Assembly (NCBI GenBank): GCA_002717385.1
Contig: PBDR01000002.1
Location: 52,061 to 116,060, forward strand
DNA: 64,000 nt
Direction of reading: 5' to 3'
Origin: Chloroflexota bacterium
Lineage (GTDB): Bacteria; Chloroflexota; Dehalococcoidia; Lucifugimonadales; Lucifugimonadaceae
In this document: piece by piece, positions 8,019-16,175 of the stretch
How positions within the stretch are numbered: position 1 is the stretch's first letter
How the letters are laid out: the number at the start of each line of letters is the position of its first letter
Notes under the pieces: generated by a model
Seen by the model: only the letters and a program-made list of their open reading frames with translations
What the model was told of the DNA's origin: nothing
Databases searched by the model: none
Translations under genes and position numbers: made by a program

Positions 8019-8942
8019 TTACATTCCTGGAACTGCGGGGATTGGTTTTCCAGTTAAATATTTTCCTATAATTATTCCAAATTCTTTAGATACAATACTT
8101 TCCGATTCGTCCCATGAATTTTCGTGACCTCTTATCATGTTTTTATTTTCTTTACATAACCAGTCGAATTTAATTTCTTTGTCCTTAACTATAAAAACTA
8201 TTTGGAAGAAGGGTTTACAATTATAAGTACCTTTTAGAGGGATATTTACGTTTAAAATTTCTGTAATTTTCTCGATGTCAATTTTATTTTCTATTTCAGC
8301 TGTAAGTACAGGGATTCTATCTTGACTATATCTTAAAATATAAATTTTATTTGTTTGTTGGAGAGAATTTTTTTTTGTTATATTTATTGTAGGAATATTT
8401 GTGTTTTTTATTTCGTCACAATTAACTGTTTTTAATCCTGTAGAATTTGAATGGAATTCCCATTGTTTGTCATTAGATTCTAAAATATAAATGTAGCCAA
8501 AATCTGGAGGGTTATATTTTTTATAGTAAATCCCTGGTTCTGGGCAATCCATAGATTCATCTTTCCAATATGTGCGTTTGACTGAAGTTAGGATTAATTC
8601 ATTAGCGGTTACATTTTTTTCAAAAATTAATTTTGCCATTTCATCGATATATGTTGAAGGAGGATCCGGTGTTGAAGTTGGATCTGGAATTGTAGTAGAT
8701 GTTGGAAGAATGGTAGAGATATTATTTTCATTTTTTTTATCAGGTACTGGAGTATATGTTGGAGATGGTAGAGGAGTTATAGTAGGAATAGGTGTAGGTT
8801 TTAAGGTTTTTTTTGTAATTGAGACTACTGGTGTGTTACTTTTATGAGATAAATTTGGAGAATTTTTTTTATTCGTTTCTGTACATGAAACAATTAAAGA
8901 AAAGGTAAATGTTATAAAAATTATTAGTATAAAATATTTCAT
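8019..8942 (-). CDS. Lipoprotein with Thr/Pro-rich linker, unknown function
   Basis: A 307-residue exported lipoprotein. It has a signal helix (1-19) and a lipobox ending LIVSC (Cys20), then a linker of about 75 residues dominated by Thr, Pro and Ser (TPIPTITPLPSPTYTPVP), typical of surface lipoproteins in Chloroflexota and Gram-positives. The folded part (about 100-307) starts with a conserved-looking WKDESMDCPEPGIYY segment and has four more Cys. I do not recognise the domain. The gene lies upstream of the HypE-like and rel genes. Role unknown. Confidence 0.75.
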   Translation of the reverse strand: MKYFILIIFITFTFSLIVSCTETNKKNSPNLSHKSNTPVVSITKKTLKPTPIPTITPLPSPTYTPVPDKKNENNISTILPTSTTIPDPTSTPDPPSTYIDEMAKLIFEKNVTANELILTSVKRTYWKDESMDCPEPGIYYKKYNPPDFGYIYILESNDKQWEFHSNSTGLKTVNCDEIKNTNIPTINITKKNSLQQTNKIYILRYSQDRIPVLTAEIENKIDIEKITEILNVNIPLKGTYNCKPFFQIVFIVKDKEIKFDWLCKENKNMIRGHENSWDESESIVSKEFGIIIGKYLTGKPIPAVPGM

Positions 8943-8980
8943 TTGTTGATTAAAAATTTATATTTCCTAATGCTGAAAAT

Positions 8981-10228
8981 CTAATGATTATATTTTTTTA
9001 AGACTAAACAAGCATTTTGTCCCCCAAAACCAAAACTGTTCGATAATGTTATATCAACAGCTTGTTCTCTTTTTTTATTAGGTACGTAATCAAGATCACA
9101 ATTTGGATCAATTTTATTCAAATTGATGGTAGGGTGAATAACTGAGTCATTAATAGTTTTGACACATACTATAGCTTCTAGTGCACCAGATGCTCCTAAA
9201 GAATGACCGATCATTGATTTTGTTGAACTAATGGGGATAGAATTTGAATTTTTACCGAAAACTTTTTTTATAGCTAATGTTTCTAATTTATCGTTAGATG
9301 GCGTAGATGTTCCATGTGCGTTGATATAATTTATTTCACTTGAGTTAATTTTTGAATAATTAATTGCTAGATTCATAGCTAGAGATGCGCCATATCCATT
9401 TTTATGTGGTTGAACTAGATGAAATGCATCTGATGATACTCCCCAACCTAGAATTTCAGCATATATTTTTGCATTTCTAGATTTAGCATTTTCTTCACTT
9501 TCTAAAATTAATATACCAGCACCTTCGGATGGTGCGAATCCATCTCTATCTGCATCGAAAGGTTTAGATGCTTCAGATGGATCACCTTGCCAATTCGTCA
9601 GAGCATGCATGGTACTAAATCCGCCCATTCCTAATTCACAAATACCTGCTTCGGATCCACCTGTTATTACAATATCGGCTGTACCGCGTTTGATTACTTC
9701 GGAAGCCTCTCCAATTGCTTGTGTTGAAGCCGCACATGCTGTAGTGCAAGTATTTGTGTATCCAGTAATACCCCATATTCGACTAATGTTAGCAGCAGCC
9801 ATGTTAGGGAGCATCATAGGTATAAAAAATGGACTCATTCTCATTACTCCACGTTTAGATTTTATTTCAGCCTGTTGATCAGTTTCAGGGAGCCCACCTG
9901 AACCTACACCCAATAAGATACCTATGCGATTTCTATCAAAGTTGTCAAGTTTAATATTTGAATCAATGATTGCTTGATTAGCAGCGTGTATTGCGAATTG
10001 TGTAAAGCGAGCCATCCTTCGAGATTCTTTTTTATTTACGATATGATCTATAGAAAATTTTTTTATTTCGCCAGAAACTTTACAAGGAAAAGGTTCTGGA
10101 GGGACTATAGATATAGTTTCAATTCCAGATTTACCATTTTTAATATTATTCCAAAAGTCATCGACATTATTTCCAAGGCATGTAACTGCACCTATCCCGG
10201 TAATTACGACTTTTTTTTCAGATCTCAT
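8981..10228 (-). CDS. fabF: 3-oxoacyl-[acyl-carrier-protein] synthase II
   Basis: Condensing enzyme of fatty-acid elongation, joining malonyl-ACP to acyl-ACP. The Cys-His-His triad is visible: Cys165 in CTTACAAST, His305 in NAHGTSTPSND, and His342 in GHSLGASGA. The N-terminus VVITGIGAVTCLGNNV and the C-terminal NSFGFGGQNA are diagnostic, and 415 residues is the normal length. No acpP, fabD, fabG or fabH lies nearby; it is followed by folC upstream on the same strand with 21 bases between. Assignment as FabF rather than a polyketide ketosynthase rests on length and isolation from polyketide genes. Confidence 0.92.
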   Translation of the reverse strand: MRSEKKVVITGIGAVTCLGNNVDDFWNNIKNGKSGIETISIVPPEPFPCKVSGEIKKFSIDHIVNKKESRRMARFTQFAIHAANQAIIDSNIKLDNFDRNRIGILLGVGSGGLPETDQQAEIKSKRGVMRMSPFFIPMMLPNMAAANISRIWGITGYTNTCTTACAASTQAIGEASEVIKRGTADIVITGGSEAGICELGMGGFSTMHALTNWQGDPSEASKPFDADRDGFAPSEGAGILILESEENAKSRNAKIYAEILGWGVSSDAFHLVQPHKNGYGASLAMNLAINYSKINSSEINYINAHGTSTPSNDKLETLAIKKVFGKNSNSIPISSTKSMIGHSLGASGALEAIVCVKTINDSVIHPTINLNKIDPNCDLDYVPNKKREQAVDITLSNSFGFGGQNACLVLKKYNH

Positions 10229-10249
10229 AAGAATATTAATTTTTTTGTT

Positions 10250-11605
10250 TTAATTATTATTATAGATTTCTTTTTTAAGATTATTAACTATTTCTATAAT
10301 TTCTCCAGCTACAAATAACGATCCTGTAGCAATAATAATTTCGTTATTTTTTATAATTTTTTTTGCAAGATTCATTGCAGAAGTTGTGTTGTTTTCAGTT
10401 CCTATAACATTAAGTTTATACCTTTTTGTAATCTTTTTTAATTCTATTACAGGAATAGATTTAGGATGTCTAGATTTAGTTAAAATTATTTTTGGATTTA
10501 GTTTAATGAATTGTTTTATTACTGAATTAGTATCATGTCCATATCCAGAACCAAAAATAAGGATAGGATTTTTTATATTTACACCTGAATATTTCAGAGT
10601 ATCTAGTAATGCTTCGGCTGAAGTTTTATTGTGTGCCCCATCAACAACTATTGAGTAAGGTGATTTTTTTAAGATTTGAAATCTTGCTGGCCATTTGACT
10701 TTTTTTATAGAATTTTCTAAAGAATTTATAGATATATTATAATTCATATCAGTTAAAGTAGTTAATGTTGCAATCGCTGTACAGGTATTATCTATTTGAT
10801 GTTTTCCAATTAAAGGACAAATACAATTAATTTTTCCGTTTTTTGTATTAAATAATATTTCAGAACCTTTATCTCTTAAATTTTTTATATTTTTTATTTT
10901 TGCTATCTTCCAAGCCTGATAAACAGGGGCCCCAAGATTTTCTGCAAATTCTTTTATAATTTTTTCTACATTTCTTGTTTGTTTAGCTAGAATTACTGGA
11001 ATTCCTTTTTTAATAATTCCAGCTTTTTCTAACGTAATTTTTTTTATTGTTGTCCCCAAAATATCCATGTGGTCCATACTGATTGGTGTTATAACTGTCA
11101 ACAAAGGAGATATAACATTTGTTGAATCCAATCTGCCCCCTAAACCCACTTCAATAACAGCAATATCTACTGATCTTTTTTTAAAATAGTTGAGAGCCAT
11201 TACGTTTATTGCTTCGAAGAAAGTGATATTTCCTAAGTTGTTTTTTGACATTTCTATAATATGTGGCCAAATATTATTCAATTCTTCTGCAAAATTATTT
11301 TCAGAAATAGGTTCTCCATTAATTTGTATTCTTTCAGTGATTTTATGTATGGAAGGTGAAATAAATAACCCGACCTTTAAACCAGATCCTTCTAACAAAC
11401 TGGCAATGATTGCACATGTACTACCTTTTCCGTTAGTTCCGGCAATATGGATTGATTTCAATGTGGTTTGAGGATTATTTGAATATTTGAGTAGTTTAAT
11501 AATTCTTTCTAGATTTAATTTTGGTAGTCTTTCTAAATTATTTATATTTTCAAAATTTGCTAGAGACATTAATTTTTTTATTGATTTTTCGTATGCTATA
11601 TTCAT
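10250..11605 (-). CDS. folC: Folylpolyglutamate synthase / dihydrofolate synthase
   Basis: Mur-ligase family enzyme that adds Glu to dihydropteroate and/or folates. P-loop GTNGKGST (56-63), then the folate-binding SPSIHKITERI, the metal-binding EVGLGGRLDSTN, ITPISMDHMDILG, and the C-terminal domain motif VDGAHNKTSAEAL and GSGYGHD. Length 451 is normal. The ATG is 45 bases from the divergent tldD start, so a compact bidirectional promoter region must lie in 11606-11650. Confidence 0.92.
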   Translation of the reverse strand: MNIAYEKSIKKLMSLANFENINNLERLPKLNLERIIKLLKYSNNPQTTLKSIHIAGTNGKGSTCAIIASLLEGSGLKVGLFISPSIHKITERIQINGEPISENNFAEELNNIWPHIIEMSKNNLGNITFFEAINVMALNYFKKRSVDIAVIEVGLGGRLDSTNVISPLLTVITPISMDHMDILGTTIKKITLEKAGIIKKGIPVILAKQTRNVEKIIKEFAENLGAPVYQAWKIAKIKNIKNLRDKGSEILFNTKNGKINCICPLIGKHQIDNTCTAIATLTTLTDMNYNISINSLENSIKKVKWPARFQILKKSPYSIVVDGAHNKTSAEALLDTLKYSGVNIKNPILIFGSGYGHDTNSVIKQFIKLNPKIILTKSRHPKSIPVIELKKITKRYKLNVIGTENNTTSAMNLAKKIIKNNEIIIATGSLFVAGEIIEIVNNLKKEIYNNN

Positions 11606-11650
11606 ATGTGTTTTGTTATTTATATAAATTTTTCAAGGGGTTAATTTTAA

Positions 11651-13033
11651 TTGAAATACAAAGATATCTTTTTTGATATTTTAAATAATAATCCTTCTGA
11701 CTATTCAGAGATAAGGATTGAAGAGACAGATTCTACTCGTTTAGTATATAAAGGCAAGGAATTAGATAATATTTCTCAGAATAGTGGTTTTGGAGGTAAT
11801 GTACGTGTAGCATATAAAGGTGGATGGGGGTTTTCAAGTTTCAATTCTATTTCTAATATTGAACAAAATTTAAAAAATAATTTAGACGAAGCTTTTTTAC
11901 AAGCAAGAAATATTGGAGATTCTAAAACTTATATTGCCGAAGTAGATCCAAATGTAGACATTGTAAATAATTTTTCGGGGAAAGATCCCAAAAATATTTC
12001 AATAAAGGAAAAAAAGCAATTAATGGATCATTACTTAGGAATAATTTCTTCTGCGAGTATAATTTCCAGTGCAGATATAATTTATGCTGATACTAGTCGT
12101 AAGGTCTTTTTTGGTAATTCTGAAGGAACTTACATTGAACAGGATCATGTTCATGTTGTATCAAGAATTTCTGTTCAAACAAGATTAGGAAACGATATAC
12201 AAGAATCAGGATTTTCTATAGGATCTTTAGGGGATTTTGAACTGGTAGAAAACTTGGATGAAAAAATTTTAAAATCTATTGAAAAGGCTACTGATCTATT
12301 GAAGTCTAAAACAATATCTGGTGGAGAAAAGACTGTAGTGCTAGATCCAATATTAGCTGGTGTTTTTGTTCATGAAGCTTTTGGACATTTATCTGAGGCA
12401 GATAATGTATATGAGAATCAGGAGCTGAAAAAGTTAATGTTTTTAGGGAGGAAATTTGGAGGTGAGCATCTTAATTTTACTGATGGAGCATTAATTAAAG
12501 ATAATGGTACTTTACTTAGAGGTAGCTATAAATATGATGACGAAGGTACTCCTGCGACTGTAACTCCATTAGTGCGTGAAGGTGAGTTAGTAGGGAGATT
12601 ACATTCTCGTGAAACAGCTTCAAAATTAAGAGAGAGACCGACTGGAAATGCACGATCTATAGGTTATTCATATCCTCCAATAGTTCGCATGTCTAACACA
12701 ATAATTGAACCAGGAAATGCAGATTTAGAGGATTTATTTGAAGGAGTTAAAGAGGGAATATACGCAAAAAATTGGTATGGAGGAATGACTCAACATGAAA
12801 TGTTTACATTTACTTCGGGAGAATCTTATATGATTCGAAACGGAAAGATTCAAGAACCTATCCGTCCTGTAAAATTGACAGGAAATTTATTTGCGACTTT
12901 AAAAAATATTGATCGTGTAGGGAAAGATTTGGCAATGAACCAAGGTGGTGGTTGTGGAAAAGGGGGACAATCCCCTTTACCCGTATCAAATGGTAGTCCA
13001 CATATAAGAATACAGAATTGTTTAATTTCATGA
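11651..13033 (+). CDS. tldD: TldD-type metalloprotease subunit
   Basis: Zinc peptidase subunit that with TldE degrades or trims peptides such as microcin B17 or CcdA. The HExxxH motif is HEAFGH (241-246) and the family's third ligand Cys is in the C-terminal GGGCGKGGQ. Length 460 matches the family. The start is TTG, with AAGGGG about 12 bases upstream. It overlaps the tldE-like gene by 4 bases (ATGA). No peptide precursor gene is recognisable nearby, so the substrate is unknown. Confidence 0.9.
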   Translation: MKYKDIFFDILNNNPSDYSEIRIEETDSTRLVYKGKELDNISQNSGFGGNVRVAYKGGWGFSSFNSISNIEQNLKNNLDEAFLQARNIGDSKTYIAEVDPNVDIVNNFSGKDPKNISIKEKKQLMDHYLGIISSASIISSADIIYADTSRKVFFGNSEGTYIEQDHVHVVSRISVQTRLGNDIQESGFSIGSLGDFELVENLDEKILKSIEKATDLLKSKTISGGEKTVVLDPILAGVFVHEAFGHLSEADNVYENQELKKLMFLGRKFGGEHLNFTDGALIKDNGTLLRGSYKYDDEGTPATVTPLVREGELVGRLHSRETASKLRERPTGNARSIGYSYPPIVRMSNTIIEPGNADLEDLFEGVKEGIYAKNWYGGMTQHEMFTFTSGESYMIRNGKIQEPIRPVKLTGNLFATLKNIDRVGKDLAMNQGGGCGKGGQSPLPVSNGSPHIRIQNCLIS

Positions 13034-14349
13034 TTCGAGAATTATTTAATAAATCTTTAAAATTTTTTGATCAATCAGAGTTCTTTGTGGTTAAAAGTGA
13101 GAATTATCCTGTTTCTTTTGAATCTAATAAACTAAAAGAAATATCGAAGAATCAAACTTCTGGATTAGCAATCAGAGGGATAAAAAATGGGCGATTAGGT
13201 TTATCATCTACAACTGATCAAAAAAGGAGAAATGAATTACTTGATCGGATTAGTAATTTAGTTCTATATGGTCCTGAAACAAAGATGGTCTTTCCAGGGC
13301 GATCACATTTTATAGATTTAAATATTTTTGATGATTCTTTAGAAAAAGTAACAATTGATCAAGTTGTGAATATTGTTCAATTGTTTATTGATAAACTTAC
13401 GAAAATTTCACCTAGTATTTTAGTTGATTCTAAGATGGGTTACTTGAAAGGGAGCACTAGAATAATTAATTCTTCAGGTTTTGATTATGATTATGATTAT
13501 AGTGGATCATATTTTTATGCTAATGCCAATTTAATTAGAGGAACAGATATGTTGAATATATGGGATGGATGTTCATCTACTGGACTAGTTACTCAATCTC
13601 AATTAGACAATACTTTTTTGAAAATCCAAAAAAATTTGGAATGGTCCGAAAATATTACAGATTCTATTGATTCTGATGGTGAAATTTCTGTAATATTTAC
13701 ACCTCAAGGTTTTGCCGGTACATTTTTAGGACCCTTATTGGAAGGTTTTAATGGAAAAAATTTTGCTAATAAAACATCTCCAATTTCAGATTTAATTAAT
13801 AAAAAATACTTGCATGAAAAATTTTCCATTCGAGATAATCCTCATCTAATTAACTCAAGTCAAAGTAGACCTTTTGATGATGAAGGGACACCTACACGAG
13901 TCGTAAATTTTGTTGAGGAAGGTATAGTATTGGAGCCATATTATGACTTACAAACTTCTACCCAAATTGGGAAAGAATCTAGTGGTTCAGGTTCTAGATC
14001 TCTTTCTTCAAATCTGTACCCTTCAATTACAAATATTGAAGTTAAATCAGGGGAGGAAAATTCTTCTGATATTATTTCGAGGATGAAAAATGGAATAATT
14101 GTTGATAGTTTACTAGGAGCAGGTCAAGGGAATGAACTTGGGGGAGAATTTAAGGCTAATGTCTCTTTAGGATTTAGAGTAATTAATGGTGATGTGGTTG
14201 GAAGAATAAAAGATACAATGATTTCTGGTAACATTTATAAGTGTTTAGCTCAGATAGAATCAATTAGTAGTGATTTCGAACAAGTTTATGGTTCTTCAAA
14301 GATACCATTTATTGAATGCAAGGGTGTAAAAGTAGTTTCAGCTAGTTGA
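13030..14349 (+). CDS. pmbA: TldE/PmbA-like metalloprotease partner subunit
   Basis: Non-catalytic partner of TldD: same fold, no HExxxH motif. It has the PmbA-type GSTRIINSSGF segment, DDEGTPTRVV, and a C-terminal GQGNELGGEFKANVSLGF strand. The ATG at 13030 gives a 4-base ATGA overlap with the tldD stop and is preferred over an in-frame TTG 12 bases earlier; 439 residues. The 3' end overlaps the convergent ROK kinase gene by 12 bases. Confidence 0.87.
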   Translation: MIRELFNKSLKFFDQSEFFVVKSENYPVSFESNKLKEISKNQTSGLAIRGIKNGRLGLSSTTDQKRRNELLDRISNLVLYGPETKMVFPGRSHFIDLNIFDDSLEKVTIDQVVNIVQLFIDKLTKISPSILVDSKMGYLKGSTRIINSSGFDYDYDYSGSYFYANANLIRGTDMLNIWDGCSSTGLVTQSQLDNTFLKIQKNLEWSENITDSIDSDGEISVIFTPQGFAGTFLGPLLEGFNGKNFANKTSPISDLINKKYLHEKFSIRDNPHLINSSQSRPFDDEGTPTRVVNFVEEGIVLEPYYDLQTSTQIGKESSGSGSRSLSSNLYPSITNIEVKSGEENSSDIISRMKNGIIVDSLLGAGQGNELGGEFKANVSLGFRVINGDVVGRIKDTMISGNIYKCLAQIESISSDFEQVYGSSKIPFIECKGVKVVSAS

Positions 14350-15321
14350 AGATTTAGTATTTGGGTGTCTAAAAACTAATTCAGCTGCTCCAAGTAATGA
14401 AACATTTTCACCTAGGCTAGTTATTTTAATGGGTACTTTTTTTCTGTATCTTGGTAGAGCCGTGGACGATATCATTTCTATTATTTCATTTAACCTATGT
14501 TTTAAAGCCCAAGTAACACCGCCACCAATAACTAAAATTTCTGGTTCGAATATGTTTAATATTGACGATAATCCTTGAGCGATATTTTCTAATACTTCGA
14601 TTACAATATTTTCTGCAAAAATATCACCATTTTTTGAACTATTAATAATATTTTCTGGAGAAAAATCATTATTTATTTCATTTCCAATGGGGAAGTCGTT
14701 ATATTTTTTTTCAGCTAATTTTTTTATGGCTGGACCTGAAGCATTCCCTTCAAAACAACCTAAACATCCTACATTACATTTGATTCCATCTGATCTGACT
14801 AAAATATGTCCTAGTTCTCCTGCTTGACCTGTTGCACCTGTAACCATTTTGCCGTCTGCTATTATTCCACCACCAACACCTGTTGAAATAGTAACATAAA
14901 TTAAGTTTTTAGTATTTTTATTTTCTCCAAAACTTGTTTCAGCTAATGCAGCTAAAGTCGCATCATGCCCTACAAAAACTGGAAGATTAGGGAACTTTCG
15001 TTCCAAAATAGGGATAAATGATTTTTGATGCCATGTAGGGAGATTTGGAGGGAAACTATATTTTCCATTTAACGGGTTAACTGGTCCTGCAGTTGAGATA
15101 CCTATACCGGAAATTGTTTTATTAATACTATTTTTAGACATATTAGCTTTGCCTATTGTGTTTTTTATTAAACTGGATAATCGTTCGGCAGCTTTATCTA
15201 TACCTTTTTCAGGTAAAGTTGATATTGATTGAGAGTGACTTACTAATCCATTAGAATTTATCAAGGCAGTTCTGATGTTTGTTCCTCCGATATCTACAGA
15301 GATAGCGTTTTGTTTACTCAT
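14338..15321 (-). CDS. ROK-family sugar kinase, glucokinase-like
   Basis: Probable ATP-dependent kinase of glucose or an amino sugar. N-terminal ATP loop SVDIGGTNIRTAL; sugar-binding and catalytic GHDATLAALAE; ROK signature with His and a Cys cluster (GELGHILV, then CNVGCLGCFEG), the zinc site; C-terminal EPEILVIGGGV. The ATG at 15321 overlaps the stop of the upstream SDR gene by 8 bases and is preferred; an ATG 18 bases earlier also exists. With the uronate-dehydrogenase-like gene it suggests a carbohydrate operon. No repressor HTH is present, so it is not a ROK regulator. Confidence 0.87.
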   Translation of the reverse strand: MSKQNAISVDIGGTNIRTALINSNGLVSHSQSISTLPEKGIDKAAERLSSLIKNTIGKANMSKNSINKTISGIGISTAGPVNPLNGKYSFPPNLPTWHQKSFIPILERKFPNLPVFVGHDATLAALAETSFGENKNTKNLIYVTISTGVGGGIIADGKMVTGATGQAGELGHILVRSDGIKCNVGCLGCFEGNASGPAIKKLAEKKYNDFPIGNEINNDFSPENIINSSKNGDIFAENIVIEVLENIAQGLSSILNIFEPEILVIGGGVTWALKHRLNEIIEMISSTALPRYRKKVPIKITSLGENVSLLGAAELVFRHPNTKSSTS

Positions 15322-16075
15322 TTCTATATAATTCCGCATTATCTTTTGGGGAATAATTTAATGTATTTTTTGCATGTTCTATGTCCCAAATTTTCCAAGT
15401 GTTATCTGACACTCCATAAAATATGTTGAAATTTTCTGAGTTTTTCAAACTTAGCTCAATCATATTACTCAGATCTCGATGACTAACCCACGTAGAAAAC
15501 GATCTAATGTCTGTCGGTTTATTAGCAGTATTAAATGTGCCTATCCTTAAACAAGTTACATCTAATCCGAAATGTTCATGGTAGTATCTTCCAGATGCTT
15601 CCCCAAAGGCTTTACTTATTCCGTATTGGCTATCTGGTCTTATTGGAACTGTATGGTCAATTAACTTGTAACTCCCTGGAGATAGTTGATTGTAATTTCC
15701 ATTAATTATGTCAGAATATGGGTGTACAAATTCAAAGTTTCCAACAACATGATTTGAACTTGCAAAAACCACTTTAGTAATTCCGTTTATTTTTGCTGCT
15801 TCAAAAATATTATGCGTTACAATAATATTATTTTTTAATGCTTTTTCCCAAGGTGTGGTTACAGGTGCATTAGCAGCTAGGTGGAGAATAGCATCCACAT
15901 AATCTATTTTAGAAATTACATCTTTAATATTTAAAGCATTATCTATAATAGTGTCTAGATTGGGGAGGTCCTTATTTTTAATGATGTCTAAACCTAAAAA
16001 ATCAAATTTTCGATTTAATATTCTGATTATGTTTGATCCTATTAAACCTGAAGAACCAGTAACAAGTACGCGCAT
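15314..16075 (-). CDS. NAD-dependent epimerase/dehydratase, uronate dehydrogenase-like
   Basis: Extended short-chain dehydrogenase, 253 residues. N-terminal NAD loop GSSGLIGSN (7-15); ASSNHVVG in place of the usual Ser strand; catalytic YGISK followed by AFGEASGRYY; then LRIGTF and FSTWVSHRDL. The SSNH and YG(V/I)SKAFGE motifs are those I associate with uronate dehydrogenase (glucuronate or galacturonate to aldarolactone), but hexose epimerases share the fold, so substrate is inferred. It precedes and overlaps the ROK kinase. A hairpin-forming inverted repeat (16107-16131) lies just upstream. Confidence 0.78.
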   Translation of the reverse strand: MRVLVTGSSGLIGSNIIRILNRKFDFLGLDIIKNKDLPNLDTIIDNALNIKDVISKIDYVDAILHLAANAPVTTPWEKALKNNIIVTHNIFEAAKINGITKVVFASSNHVVGNFEFVHPYSDIINGNYNQLSPGSYKLIDHTVPIRPDSQYGISKAFGEASGRYYHEHFGLDVTCLRIGTFNTANKPTDIRSFSTWVSHRDLSNMIELSLKNSENFNIFYGVSDNTWKIWDIEHAKNTLNYSPKDNAELYRNE

Positions 16076-16106
16076 TTTTTTAAATAAACAACTTTTCTGT
16101 TTTTAG

Positions 16107-16131
16107 AATCATTTTAACTTAATAAATGATT
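16107..16131. repeat. Short inverted repeat between divergent genes
   Basis: AATCATTT and AAATGATT are exact inverted arms of 8 bases around a 9-base loop, in the 100-base gap between the SDR gene (leftward) and the MacA-like gene (rightward). It could be an operator or small hairpin; in such AT-rich DNA it could also be chance. Confidence 0.3.
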
Positions 16132-16175
16132 AATAATTTTATGATAATTATACTTATATTGTATTAAAATTTTAT

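Noticed and set aside
14992..15003. GAACTTTCGTTC, matching GAAC-N4-GTTC
   Set aside because: It lies well inside the ROK kinase coding region, the centre TTTC does not fit the purine/pyrimidine pattern of known LexA boxes, and no promoter adjoins it.
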